A DNA stretch of 64,000 nucleotides from assembly GCF_033568475.1 (NCBI RefSeq), contig NC_133120.1, positions 168,733,991 to 168,797,990 of the forward strand, in the 5' to 3' direction. Positions 46,001 through 56,076 of the stretch are shown here, piece by piece. Made by a program: the position numbers and the translations under genes. Every line of letters begins with the position of its first letter. The first letter of the stretch is position 1. The notes under the pieces were generated by a model. The model saw only the letters and a list, made by a program, of their open reading frames with translations. It made no database searches and was not told where the DNA came from. Source of the stretch: Henckelia pumila (taxonomy: Eukaryota > Streptophyta > Magnoliopsida > Lamiales > Gesneriaceae).

Positions 46001-46413
46001 ATCACGTATTCTTGAAGGTGTCACCTATGAAGGGAGTAGCGCGTTTTGGACGGAGAGGCAAGCTTAATCCGAGATATATAGGGCCATTCGAGATCTTGGA
46101 GCGAGTTGGCACGTTGGCCTATCGTTTAGCTCTACCTCCAGGGCTAGCGGCAGTGCACAACGTTTTCCATGTATCCATGCTTCGGAGATATGTCTCCAAC
46201 CCGTCGCATGTGTTGGATTTCGAGCCCTTACAGTTGCCACCAGATCTTGTTTACGAGGAGAGACCAGTGCGGATTTTGGCTAGAGAGGAGCGGAGGCTTA
46301 GGACGCGGGTCATACCGATGGTCAGAGTCCAGTGGCTGAATCACTCGGAGGAGGAAGCTACTTGGGAGACCGAGGAGGATATGAGGACTCGCTACCCGGA
46401 GTTGTTCGGGTAA
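43040..46413 (+). pseudogene. Element D pol: protease, RT, RNase H, integrase, chromodomain; one stop
   Basis: Exon-2 frame from 43042. The protease reads LLDSRATHSFIS (about 43070) where DSG is expected, so the active-site loop is altered. A TAG at about 43465 replaces Gln (CAG to TAG). From there a 976-aa ORF holds RT ([43 protein letters not shown] at about 44080), RNase H ([24 protein letters not shown]), and integrase ([63 protein letters not shown]). A C-terminal chromodomain ([19 protein letters not shown]) ends at 46413. Chromodomains target integration to marked chromatin. Confidence 0.92.
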
Positions 46414-46444
46414 GTACTTTAATTTCGAGGACGAAATTCAATTT

Positions 46445-46458
46445 AAGAGGGGGAGAAT
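46445..46458 (+). other. Polypurine tract of element D
   Basis: AAGAGGGGGAGAAT directly before the 3' LTR. Confidence 0.85.
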
Positions 46459-48954
46459 TGTAACACCCGGTATTTTTAATTACATAAATCCGCCTGCATA
46501 ATTAGGATAATTAATTATTTAAATTTTATGATTTATGGGTTAAATAATTATGTGAATTATTTATGCATGATTTAATTCATTTTTAAGCATTTAACCCATA
46601 ATTAGTAATTTTTATGATTTTTAGTATTTTTATTATTTGATCGCGTAGACGGGACCGTGGACGGACGAGATGACGACTTTCCACCCAAATTATTTTATGA
46701 GCCTTTTTAGAGCCTTAAAATATTATTTTGAGTTTTATTATCTCAAAATTTTAAGTATTTAATTTTATTTAATTTTAGGGGTCATTTTTATCCAAAATTA
46801 GTCAAAATACTGACTTTTTAGTATTTTTAAAATTCCCCTAAATTAATATTTCGAGATTTATTTTATGTTATCTTATTTTTTTAGTTTAATTAGGGGTTTA
46901 AGTTGTATATTAATTATTTAAAACCTTTTTATATTTAATTATTTAACCTATATTTTAATTAACACCAAAAATAAAACCTATTCTACCTAAAACCCTATTC
47001 TAGCCGATCACTCCAAGCTCCCAGCCGTCACCCCACTGTTCATCATCTTCTCCAATCGGTCTTCAGCCCTAAAACTCCATAGGAGGTCGGTTTTCGAAGG
47101 TTCCAAGCAAGCCAAGGCATCCCGTCGTCGTCCCGAAGCCCGTCGTACACGCTTTTAGCTCTATAAATCGGTATTAAGGCATGTTTCTATTCACTTTTTA
47201 ATCCTATATCAGTGTATGTATGTGTGTGGGTGTGTAGTACCGAGACTCATCTTTTTGACAGCACGTTTCTTTCAAAATTTGTTCTCTCAAGCACTCGGTT
47301 TTGGTTTGTGATTGCATGCTCACGTTTTTCATGTCCATGGCGAGGTGGGCTGCTGGTCCATGGTTAGAAAGGTTCTTTGGGGTCCCTAGGGTCGAGTGGC
47401 AGGGTCAGACACGGGTTGGAACGGGCTAGGACCGGTCTGGTTCGAGATGAACCATGACTGCCCGTTTTCTGCTGCGCAGGCTAGGGTTCGTGGAAGAGGT
47501 TTCGGTGTAGGCTAAGGGGACAGCATGGGGTTCGGGCCAGGGTATGGTTCGAACCGGCAGGACCCTGGGGAGGTCCTGCCGGCGGGGCTCCGGCCACGGT
47601 GGCCGGAGCTGGGCTACAGCAGGCCGTGAAGGCCTGCTGCTCGTGCGGCCGAGACAAGGAGGGAAAGGTAAGGTAGGGTTTCGGGTTCTATGGTTTGACT
47701 TGGATCCGGGTCGGGTCAGGTGGTCCGGGTCGGGTCTAAAATAAGATGGGTTAAGTTAAGTGGGTTCGGGTCCGGGTTATTTTAATTGGGCTCGGGTATT
47801 TTTATTTTTAAGTCTTTAAGTTAATTAGGAATTAAATGGACTAATTAAATTCCCAAAAATTTAATTAGTACCATTTAATTTATTTGGGTTCCATTAAATT
47901 ATTTTGGGTTATTTTAGTTATTTTTGGGCTTTTAATAATTTTTATTTAAGTTTTTAAGTTGGCCAGAAATTTTTATGGGCTTGGGAGCCCATGAAAGTTA
48001 TTGGGCCTATTATTGGGCTTTTGGGCCCATTGGGCCAGGGACAGTGTTATTGGGCCTAATTTAGTCTTAATGGGCTTTGGTTGATTTATGGGCCAAGTCT
48101 TAAGTTAATGGGCTTGCAGGTCTAGGGCCAGTAGATGTATCAAACCATGAGAAATTTGCGTGTGTCCCGAGTTTATATTTAATTATTTTTATGCATGAAA
48201 AGTTATTTGAATATTTATATGATATTAAAAAATAAATTAAATATAAATGAAGGACACACAATTTATTTAAGTACATGCATTCATGAAATCAATTTTTATG
48301 CTATGATTGAATTTCTATGGTTGAGCAAATAAAATATTTCAGGTGGAAATTGAAGTAGTGTGGCCATTTATGTATGGGCAGTTTCTGCCATTTATGTATG
48401 GGCAGTTTTCTGCCATTTATGTATGGGTGGTTCGCCACCAGCCTCGTACGATGGTTTCTTAGACTGATCAGTCGCACTATGGGTCACACTTACGGATAGG
48501 ACCATTCGATGTTAAGAAAATAAATGCTCAACAACTCTAGTATGTATGATATTATGTATGTTATGTATGTTTATTTATGTAAGTTATGTTATGTAATTTT
48601 TAAGCATGCTCATTCATGTATATGTATGTATTAGTATTAAATTGATTTAAATTATTTTTAAACCCTTGTTAGTATGCATGTTGGGCCTCTAGGCTCACTA
48701 CACTGTTATGGTGCAGGTGAGTACGTAGAGGAGCAGGTTACTCCTACCGGTGGTGAGGATGTATGAGCAGCGCTGCAGTAGCCCCGTGACCGTGACAGCT
48801 TCTGAGTCACCGTGCATGTTGTCATGATACATTTTAATTATTTTATTTATGCAGTATATTTTTAATTATTGTTTTGACTCAGATGGTTATTTAAAAGAAT
48901 GCATTTTTCTTAAGTATTTAAATATTTATTTATTAGAGAGTTAGGGTCGTTTCA
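46459..48954 (+). repeat. 3' LTR of element D
   Basis: 2,496 bp, same ends as the 5' LTR, 8 bp shorter. Followed by the second CATTG of the target duplication. Confidence 0.95.
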
Positions 48955-48959
48955 CATTG

Positions 48960-49124
48960 ACTCTTGAGACGCATTCTAGTGGAGATGTACAAGGTCAACT
49001 TCTCCGTTTATGGAAACTATTCCAAGCGCAGCGTCATGGTGATGGTCTTGGGAATCTGACTAAAAAAGACCCTATTTGCCAATTTATAAGAAAATTGGAT
49101 GGTAAGCCAACCCTCGACTCATAA
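48960..49124 (+). pseudogene. NABP-like cargo gene of F2, 3' part
   Basis: Resumes after the second CATTG in the frame expected from 39106 and encodes the C-terminal about 54 residues (ETHSSGDVQGQLLRLW ... KPTLDS, stop 49122-49124). The sequence matches the intact copies, with an Ala for Val difference near QAQRHGDG. Excision of D with one target copy would restore the frame, so D is the only lesion seen here. Confidence 0.85.
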
Positions 49125-49314
49125 ATATTGAAGGAACACTGTGAGCCACAATCACATCACTGTTTATACGCATGCATGTTATTATTATATATTATTTTTT
49201 TTTACTATTTTCATCATTTTGTTCACATCTGTATTCCTATTTCTGTCTTATTCCTTGTTTTCCTTATAAAATCAATCAACTCTCTCTATATTTTTTAAAA
49301 GAAAAGAAAAAAAC
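49125..49314 (+). promoter_or_regulatory. NABP-LOG spacer with putative LOG core promoter (F2)
   Basis: 190 bp ending at the LOG ATG. TATAAAA lies at 49265-49271, followed by CAACTCTCTCTATA and an A-rich leader AAAGAAAAGAAAAAAAC before the ATG. Layout and spacing (TATA about 50 bp before the ATG) fit a compact plant promoter. The alternative is that it is just a leader in a long element transcript. Confidence 0.5.
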
Positions 49315-49953
49315 ATGACAGGATCTTCTTCACAAAAATTGAAAAATATTTGTATCTTTTGTGGTTCTAATACTGGAAAAAATGAAATATTTGTTGATGC
49401 AGCAATTAATCTTGGAAAAAATTTAGCAGAGAGAAAAATTCACTTGGTTTACGGAGGAGGCAATATTGGGTTAATGGGATCTATTTCAACAGCAGCTCAT
49501 CTTGGAGGTAGTCAGGTTTTGGGTATTATTCCTACAGCTTTAGCTAAAGGAAATATTACAGGTGTTACGGTTGGGGAAGAGTTGAAAGTTTCATCAATGT
49601 ACGAGAGAATAACTAAAATGATAGAAAATTCTGATGCTTTTATTGCCTTACCTGGTGGTTTTGGTACTTTAGAAGAAATTTTTCATGTTGTTTCTTGGGC
49701 ACAACTTAATATCCATAATAAACCTGTTGGCTTGTTGAATATCAATAACTATTATGATGGTTTGTTGACTTTTCTCGATGTAGCCGTGGAACAAAATTTT
49801 ATTTCAGAAAATTCACGAAGGATGCTCATCTCTGCTTCGAATGAAGACCAATTAATTGATGATCTCCAAGCTTTTGTTCATCAACCTGATTCAGCTATAA
49901 CAAAGATCAATTGGTCTCAACCAACCAGTAAGAAAAGAAAACTGGATCATTGA
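49315..49953 (+). CDS. LOG-type cytokinin-activating phosphoribohydrolase (copy LOG-2)
   Basis: 212 aa, intact. It differs from LOG-1 at two residues (V14I in NICIFCGS and E78K in TALAKGN), outside the catalytic signature. PGGFGTLEE (113-121), R98 and the SKKRKL tail are unchanged. It occupies the last coding position of F2, downstream of the split NABP-like gene, with its own TATA-like box at 49265. Because D sits upstream, any long transcript from F2's 5' LTR would be cut by D's signals; expression would need the local promoter. Confidence 0.92.
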   Translation: MTGSSSQKLKNICIFCGSNTGKNEIFVDAAINLGKNLAERKIHLVYGGGNIGLMGSISTAAHLGGSQVLGIIPTALAKGNITGVTVGEELKVSSMYERITKMIENSDAFIALPGGFGTLEEIFHVVSWAQLNIHNKPVGLLNINNYYDGLLTFLDVAVEQNFISENSRRMLISASNEDQLIDDLQAFVHQPDSAITKINWSQPTSKKRKLDH

Positions 49954-51417
49954 TTCAACATGTCATGAAATGGTTTGTGTTTGTTCCTCATCTTCAATAA
50001 TTCCAGGTGATATCTATTTCATCATGTACTCTTTATTTTTCTTATAAAAAAAAAAATTAAAAACAATGTCATATTCAGGTTTGGGGGAGGGTTTATCTCT
50101 AAAAAAAAAAAAAAAATTTAAAATTTTTTTAAAAAAATATATTTCTATAATAATATTTATTTTTCTTTTTCAATGGCAGAGTAAGGAGTCAAAAACTCCT
50201 GACACGCATTAGTTTTTATTTATCATCTTATCACAATAGATTAGATTTTAATATTTCGTATATATTTAAATTGCAAACTACTAAGAAAATGAAGTCTTTT
50301 TGTATAGATGTTTATTTATTCTTCTTTTTATCAATTTAATAGAAAATATATAATTGATGGGATATAAGTTATAAATAATATATAATTGTGTGTTTTCAAA
50401 TACATATTTTCTAAAACTTTTATGAGTATATAATTAAAGTGATATTGATTGAATAAATAATAACATGTATAATTGAGGGAATTAATTTGTAAAAGTGCAA
50501 TAGTTACTCACATAAATTTTGTGAGTGAGGGGTAAGAATTGAGAAAACAACTTATAAGCTTTTATTCATTATTAAGAAATGGTTGATTACTAGATTAAAC
50601 CCATTTTGAAAAAAAAAAAGAAAAAAAAAAGAAAAATGAAAATTGGCTGCAAAGTTGTTTGAAGTTTGATTGTAAAGATGTAGAGTATTAATATCTCTAC
50701 TATAATTATTAATGTAATAGATTTACCTCATAAAAAATAAAAAAAATAAATAAACTTTGAAAAAAAAATGTTACAATTTCAAAGTTTATTGGAGGTATTT
50801 GATTATGTAAAAAAATTTTTGCAGCCAAGCAAAAAAACAAAAAAACAAAAAAACAAAAAAAAAACAAAACAAAAAAAAAAAAAAAAACCAAAAAAAATGG
50901 GTTTATTCTTTGTAAATCATCTTATCTTATTTTCAATATTAAGTTATTTGATTGTCTGCTTTACTAGCCATTTTCAAAGAGTGTATAATTTTCTTCCAAC
51001 TCCATGAGTGAAAAACAGCTATATATGAAATACTTTAACCCGAGAGAATATGGAGTTGAGACTTTTACATTAATATTCCTGATGATATACATGTTATGAA
51101 AATGATTTCTATTATCCTTTTAATTATATTATTCTCAAAGTTTTTAGAAAATATTTATGTAAAAAAAAATTATATATATTTAATATTTTGATATTGTGTG
51201 AAATATATATGTATAGCCCATCCAATTACATATTAATATATTGGTTGATAATGAGATTTATAAATAAACATATGATCTCCTCACAAGTGTGTTTTTAAAA
51301 TTTCAAAGTTTGCAAATTTGAATATATATATTAAGGAATAAAAATCTAACTTGTGATTTTATGATATTTTATGATATTTTATTACTAAGGGACTAGTAAT
51401 TAGCCGATTTGGGGGTG
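49954..51417 (+). other. F2 post-LOG untranslated region and PPT
   Basis: AT-rich, with poly-A/T tracts (50045-50055, 50101-50116, 50608-50632, 50832-50897), an internal GTTTGGGGGAGGG motif (50087-50099), and ends at the PPT GATTTGGGGGTG (51406-51417). The first purine motif might be a second PPT or a relic of it. No supported gene. Confidence 0.65.
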
Positions 51418-53087
51418 TGATGAAACTTAAAATTTGTAATTATTTATATGTTAAAAAGTGTGTTTTAAATTTTAAGTTTAATTAAAATTATGAAGTTGTA
51501 TTATTTTAGTGTTATGTGTTTATATTTAAATGTTTTACTAAAATGTTGTATTTTACGGTTTGCGCAGGTTTGGTAAAAATAAAATTACTCAAGCTACAGA
51601 GGTCATAATGGAGTAATCTCAAAACCTGTAGAATCACAAAAGAGGCATCTTCAACTTTGTAGAAGACAAGAAATTCCAAAAACTTCATTAAGATGATCAA
51701 AATAATCAAATATCAAAATGGAGATAGATTTACTTTTACTATGACCAGCTTGGAGTAAAAATATCATAAGTATTTCATATTTTACCCAAAAGGGGTGAAT
51801 GAGTTGTCCAAACACATCTACACAAAATATCCTACGTGTTCTATGTTGAAAAGAAAGGCTGAATCGGTGGTCTAAGACATCAAACATGCCAATTAAAGTT
51901 GGGTCATGGTATTGACATTCAAGGAGACAAGCACCCACCAACTTTACTATTTCACATTTAATGAGCCTTGGACTCTTGCTCTCATTTGGCCTATAAATAG
52001 ATGTGTTGTATAAGCTTTGTAGTGTGCAAGAGTGTAGAGAATTCTTCATTTGTAAAATAAATATTGTGTGTGTGAGAATAAAAGTTTGAGTGTGCAAGTT
52101 TCTCAAGTTCAAGTATGAAATTTCTTTTATCTTTATTCTTGAGTTTCATGTTCATGGAAAGCTAAATCTATTTATGTCAAGGTGAAAAGGTTTCATTGTT
52201 GGTCAAGTAAGATTTTTTATATTTTGTATATTCTTTTCTTTTCTATTTTTATTTTTACTAATTGATCTTTATTTGTAGGTATAATTTTGGATGATTTGTT
52301 GTTATCTATTTACATCAAATGCTTGGTACCTTGAATGTGGTTACCTTGATTTGTTGTCAATATGATACAATAAATACTACAATAATTATATACTATAAAT
52401 ATATGTATCTATTTATAATAAAGTCATATATATTATTTAGACGATAGCGTGACACTGTCGGTTGTTCTAAATAATATATTGTGATTTGAACTAACATTTA
52501 CTTTCTCGCATCTAACTTTTACTTTATCGCAACTAACATTTACTTTTTCGCAACTAACATTTACTTTCTCGCATATAACATTTACTTTTCCGCAACTAAC
52601 ATTTACTTTATCGCATCTAACATAAAGTCATATATTTTATTTTGACGATAGCGTGGCTCTGCCGGTTGTTCTAAATGAAATATTGTGATTTGATCTAACA
52701 TTTACTTTTATGTCAATTTATATTTATGCATTTATATATATATATTATGGGTACCATGTATTAAATATCGACTGATATTAATATAGTGGGAACTATATTA
52801 TATGATATACTTGTTTAAATATTTCATTGTTCTTTTATGTTTATTCTTATTTTAGTTTCTTTTATTTATTTTTATTAAACAATCTTAAATAAACCAACAA
52901 TGAACCTTTGAAACCTTGACAATTTTATAATTTGTGTATTTGAAGTTTTATAATAATATTTTCATCTATAATATATTATTGCTAAAATTAAACTTACAAC
53001 ATCCTCTCCGTGGATCGATCTCGTACTCACGAGTATATTACTTGCAGACAACCTACACTTGGGTGAATTACAATTTAAGTTGTAGCA
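51418..53087 (+). repeat. 3' LTR of F2, shared with F3 (about 1,670 bp)
   Basis: Begins TGATGAAACTTAAAATT after the PPT and ends GTTGTAGCA. TATA box at 51992-51999 and 21-bp array at about 52495-52622. The six bases after it, AGTTTT, are the linker that normally separates the 5' LTR from the PBS, so the same LTR also heads F3. Confidence 0.85.
51992..51999 (+). promoter_or_regulatory. TATA box of the F2/F3 LTR
   Basis: GGCCTATAAATAGATG. Since F3's internal part begins at 53094, this promoter could drive F3 and read across the F3/F4 palindrome. Confidence 0.6.
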
Positions 53088-53094
53088 AGTTTTA

Positions 53095-53952
53095 TTATCT
53101 TTTGGATTCACTTATATTTTAGTAGCTGTCGATTATGTTTCAAAATGGATTGAAGCAATTGCATGTAGAACTAATGATCATAAAGTTGTGATAAAATTTT
53201 TGAAAGAAAATATTTTTAGTCGATTTGGAATACCTAGAGCTATAATAAGTGATGGGGGAAGTCATTTTATAAATAAATCATTTTCTTCGTTGTTAAGAAA
53301 ATATGGTATTACACATAAAGTTTCTACTCCATATCACCCTCAAACGAATGGTCAGGTTGAACTTGAAAATAAAGAAATAAAACAAATTTTTGAAAAAACA
53401 GTCAATCCAAATCGAAAAGATTGGTCTTTAAGATTAAGTGATGCATTATGGGCATATAGAACTGCATTTAAAACATCATTGGGGATGTCACCATATAGAT
53501 TAGTTTTTGGAAAGCATTGTCATTTACCTGTTGAAATTGAACATAAAGCTTATTGGGCAATTAAAGCGTTTAATACTAATTTAGATGATGCATCTAAATC
53601 AAGAAAATTGCAATTAAATGAACTAGAAGAATTAAGAAATGATGCATATGAAAATACAAAGATTTATAAAGATAAAACAAAAGCATTTCATGAAAAAAAT
53701 ATTATGAGAAAATCTTTTGAAATCGGACAAAAAGTTTTACTTTATAATTCTCGCTTGCATTTGTTTCCAGGAAAACTTAGATCGCGATGGTGTGGACCAT
53801 TTATTGTTAAATTTGTCTATCCTCATGGTGCTGTTGATGTTGAAAATCCTAAAAATAATAATGTATTTAAAGTTAATGGGCAAAGACTTAAACCGTTTAT
53901 AGAAAATGAAGTTCTTAATGAAGAGTTTATGCCTTTATATGATCCAACTTAA
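53095..53952 (+). pseudogene. F3 integrase C-terminal part
   Basis: Open frame of about 285 codons starting [15 protein letters not shown]. It contains ISDGGSHF and [11 protein letters not shown], and ends MPLYDPT like F2 pol. The zinc-binding domain and the first catalytic Asp are missing. One change falls next to the catalytic Glu (ELANK to ELENK). Confidence 0.9.
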
Positions 53953-54098
53953 TTGTTACTTATATTTTTATTTTATTTTTGCAGAATTGAGTTCACTTCC
54001 CGGTTAAGTGGCGGATAACGGTACTCCGTGACTACTTTCAGTCGGTTTTATTTCAATTTCCCAAAATAATTGAATATATATATATATAAATATATATT

Positions 54099-54650
54099 AT
54101 GGATGAAGCTATCAAAAAACTTGGTAAATATTTTCCATCTGTTTCTAAAAAAGTTCTGAGAATGATTTATGAAGGCAGATGTGAAAGATTGAGAATGCTT
54201 ATGCAAAAAGGAATCCCGGAGGATATTCGTCTTATAATTGAAGCCAAGGTTCGATTAGGTGGTGAAGTTCCAAAATTCTTACTTGTTCGAAATATGTCTG
54301 GACTAGGAAAAAGTACCTATGCGAAGAAAAGAAGGGCTAAAAGGTTAGATGTTTGTCATAATTGTGCCAGATGGACTTGTAATAGACAATGCAGATCTTT
54401 GGGATATGTTTCCACAAATAGAGAAGATAAAATTGATTTCATTAAGAATGGGCTGAGTAAAGAGTCATTGGATGATATCTCATTGACTCTTGAGACGCAT
54501 TCTAGTGGAGATGTACAAGGTCAACTTCTCCGTTTATGGAAACTATTCCAAGTGCAGCGTCATGGTGATGGTCTTGGGAATCTGACTAAAAAAGACCCTA
54601 TTTGCCAATTTATAAGAAAATTGGATGGTAAGCCAACCCTCGACTCATAA
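54099..54650 (+). CDS. NABP-like cargo protein (flexivirus nucleic-acid-binding-protein type), intact copy in F3
   Basis: 183 aa. N-terminal helix-forming region (1-60) with YEGRCERLRML and GIPEDIRLIIEAKVRLGG. Then VRNMSGLGKSTYAKKRRAKR (63-82), very basic, and a cysteine cluster CX2CX4CX3C (C86, C89, C94, C98). After this, REDKIDFIKNGLS and a C-terminal tail of about 60 residues without known motif. The basic-plus-Cys arrangement and the GxSTYAxxRRA-like string resemble the small Cys-rich nucleic-acid-binding proteins of carla-, viti- and allexiviruses, several of which suppress RNA silencing. The resemblance is judged from memory, without a search. A host-derived zinc-finger gene is the alternative. 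No known Athila protein fits this position; env-like ORFs differ. Confidence 0.75.
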   Translation: MDEAIKKLGKYFPSVSKKVLRMIYEGRCERLRMLMQKGIPEDIRLIIEAKVRLGGEVPKFLLVRNMSGLGKSTYAKKRRAKRLDVCHNCARWTCNRQCRSLGYVSTNREDKIDFIKNGLSKESLDDISLTLETHSSGDVQGQLLRLWKLFQVQRHGDGLGNLTKKDPICQFIRKLDGKPTLDS

Positions 54651-54788
54651 ATATTGAAGGAACACTGTGAGCCACAATCACATCACTGTTTATACGCATG
54701 CATGTTATTATTATATTATTTTTTTTTACTATTTTCATCATTTTGTTCACATCTGTATTCCTATTTATGTCTTATTCCTTGTTTTCCT

Positions 54789-54795
54789 TATAAAA
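54789..54795 (+). promoter_or_regulatory. Putative core promoter TATA of LOG-3
   Basis: TATAAAA followed by CACTCAACTCTCTCTATA, as before the other LOG copies. Confidence 0.5.
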
Positions 54796-54838
54796 TCACT
54801 CAACTCTCTCTATATTTTTTAAAAGAAAAGAAAAAAAC

Positions 54839-55479
54839 ATGACAGGATCTTCTTCACAAAAATTGAAAAATATTTGTGTCTTTTGTGGTTCTAATACTGG
54901 AAAGAATGAAATATTTGTTGATGCAGCAATTAATCTTGGAAAAAATTTAGCAGAGAGAAAAATTCACTTGGTTTACGGAGGAGGCAATATTGGGTTAATG
55001 GGATCTATTTCAACAGCAGCTCATCTTGGAGGTAGTCAGGTTTTGGGTATTATTCCTACAGCTTTAGCTGAAGGAAATATTACAGGTGTTACGGTTGGAG
55101 AAGAGTTGAAAGTTTCATCAATGTACGAGAGAATAACTAAAATGATAGAAAATTCTGATGCTTTTATTGCCTTACCTGGTGGTTTTGGTACTTTAGAAGA
55201 AATTTTTCATGTTGTTTCTTGGGCACAACTTAATATCCATAATAAACCTGTGTTGGCTTGTTGAATATCAATAACTATTATGATGGTTTGTTGACTTTTC
55301 TCGATGTAGCCGTGGAACAAAATTTTATTTCAGAAAATTCACGAAGGATGCTCATCTCTGCTTCGAATGAAGACCAATTAATTGATGATCTCCAAGCTTT
55401 TGTTCATCAACCTGATTCAGCTATAACAAAGATCAATTGGTCTCAACCAACCAGTAAGAAAAGAAAACTGGATCATTGA
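54839..55479 (+). pseudogene. LOG copy LOG-3, frameshifted
   Basis: Identical in layout to LOG-1 up to NKPV. There two extra bases (CTGTGTTGG for CTGTTGG, about 55251) shift the frame; the first ORF ends at 55264 and the remaining 70 codons, including SKKRKL, continue from 55258 in another frame. The catalytic signature PGGFGTLEE lies before the break, but the C-terminal third would be lost. It is the only LOG copy of four that is broken. Confidence 0.9.
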
Positions 55480-56046
55480 TTCAACATGTCATGAAATGGT
55501 TTGTGTTTGTTCCTCATCTTCAATAATTCCAGGTGATATCTCTTTCATCATGTACTCTTTATTTTTCTTAAAAAAAAAAAAATTAAAAACAATGTCATAT
55601 TCAGGTTTGGGGGAGGGTTTATCTCTAAAAAAAAAAAAAAAAAAAATTTAAAATTTTTTTAAAAAAATATATTTCTATAATAATATTTATTTTTCTTTTT
55701 CAATGGCAGAGTAAGGAGTAAAAAACTCCTGACACGCATTAGTTTTTATTTATCATCTTATCACAATAGATTAGATTTTAATATTCCGTATATATTTAAA
55801 TTGCAAACTACTAAGAAAATGAAGTCTTTTTGTATAGATGTTTATTTATTCTTCTTTTTATCAATTTAATAGAAAATATATAATTGATGGGATATAAGTT
55901 ATAAATAATATATAATTGTGTGTTTTCAAATACATATTTTCTAAAACTTTTATGTGTATATAATTAAAGTGATATTGATTGAATAAATAATAACATGTAT
56001 AATTGAGGGAATTAATTTGTAAAAGTGCAATAGTTACTCACATAAA
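55480..56046 (+). other. F3 post-LOG untranslated region (left arm end of the palindrome)
   Basis: Matches 49954-50521. Ends ACTCACATAAA at 56046, followed by a 30-nt spacer TTTTGTGAGTGAGG... that is the continuation of the plus copy. Confidence 0.8.
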
Positions 56047-56076
56047 TTTTGTGAGTGAGGGGTAAGAATTGAGAAA

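Larger units (their letters stand above)
39107..48954 (+). mobile_element. Element D: complete Tekay-like chromovirus inserted in F2
   Basis: LTRs 39107-41610 (2,504 bp) and 46459-48954 (2,496 bp) begin TGTAACACCCGG and end GGTCGTTTCA. The target duplication is CATTG (39102-39106 and 48955-48959). PBS TGGTATCAGAGC is at 41613 and PPT AAGAGGGGGAGAAT at 46445-46458. The LTRs differ by one 8-bp unit (CCGTCGTC, extra in the 5' LTR) and roughly ten substitutions by eye, so the insertion is recent and F2 is older. Coding region: gag, protease, RT, RNase H, integrase, chromodomain, with two stops. Confidence 0.95.
32485..53087 (+). mobile_element. Element F2: near-complete F copy carrying the NABP-like gene and LOG, split by element D
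   Basis: Truncated 5' LTR (about 32485-33184), PBS 33191, gag 33265-34527, pol 34524-38573, NABP-like ORF (38720-39106 plus 48960-49124), LOG 49315-49953, untranslated region, PPT 51406-51417 and 3' LTR 51418-53087. Element D occupies 39107-48954. Without D the element is about 10.8 kb. The Athila-like assignment rests on the tRNA-Asp PBS, the ITLRSGK motif in gag-protease, integrase without a chromodomain, and resemblance to element E. Confidence 0.9.
53088..56046 (+). mobile_element. Element F3: internally deleted plus copy (integrase end, NABP-like, LOG)
   Basis: After the linker AGTTTT the sequence jumps to the integrase core (ATTATCTTTTGGATTC, equal to 37713 in F2), so PBS, gag and most of pol (about 4.5 kb) are deleted. 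It then runs colinearly through the NABP-like gene and LOG into the untranslated region, and ends at 56046, where a 30-nt spacer leads into F4 in inverted orientation. Confidence 0.88.
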
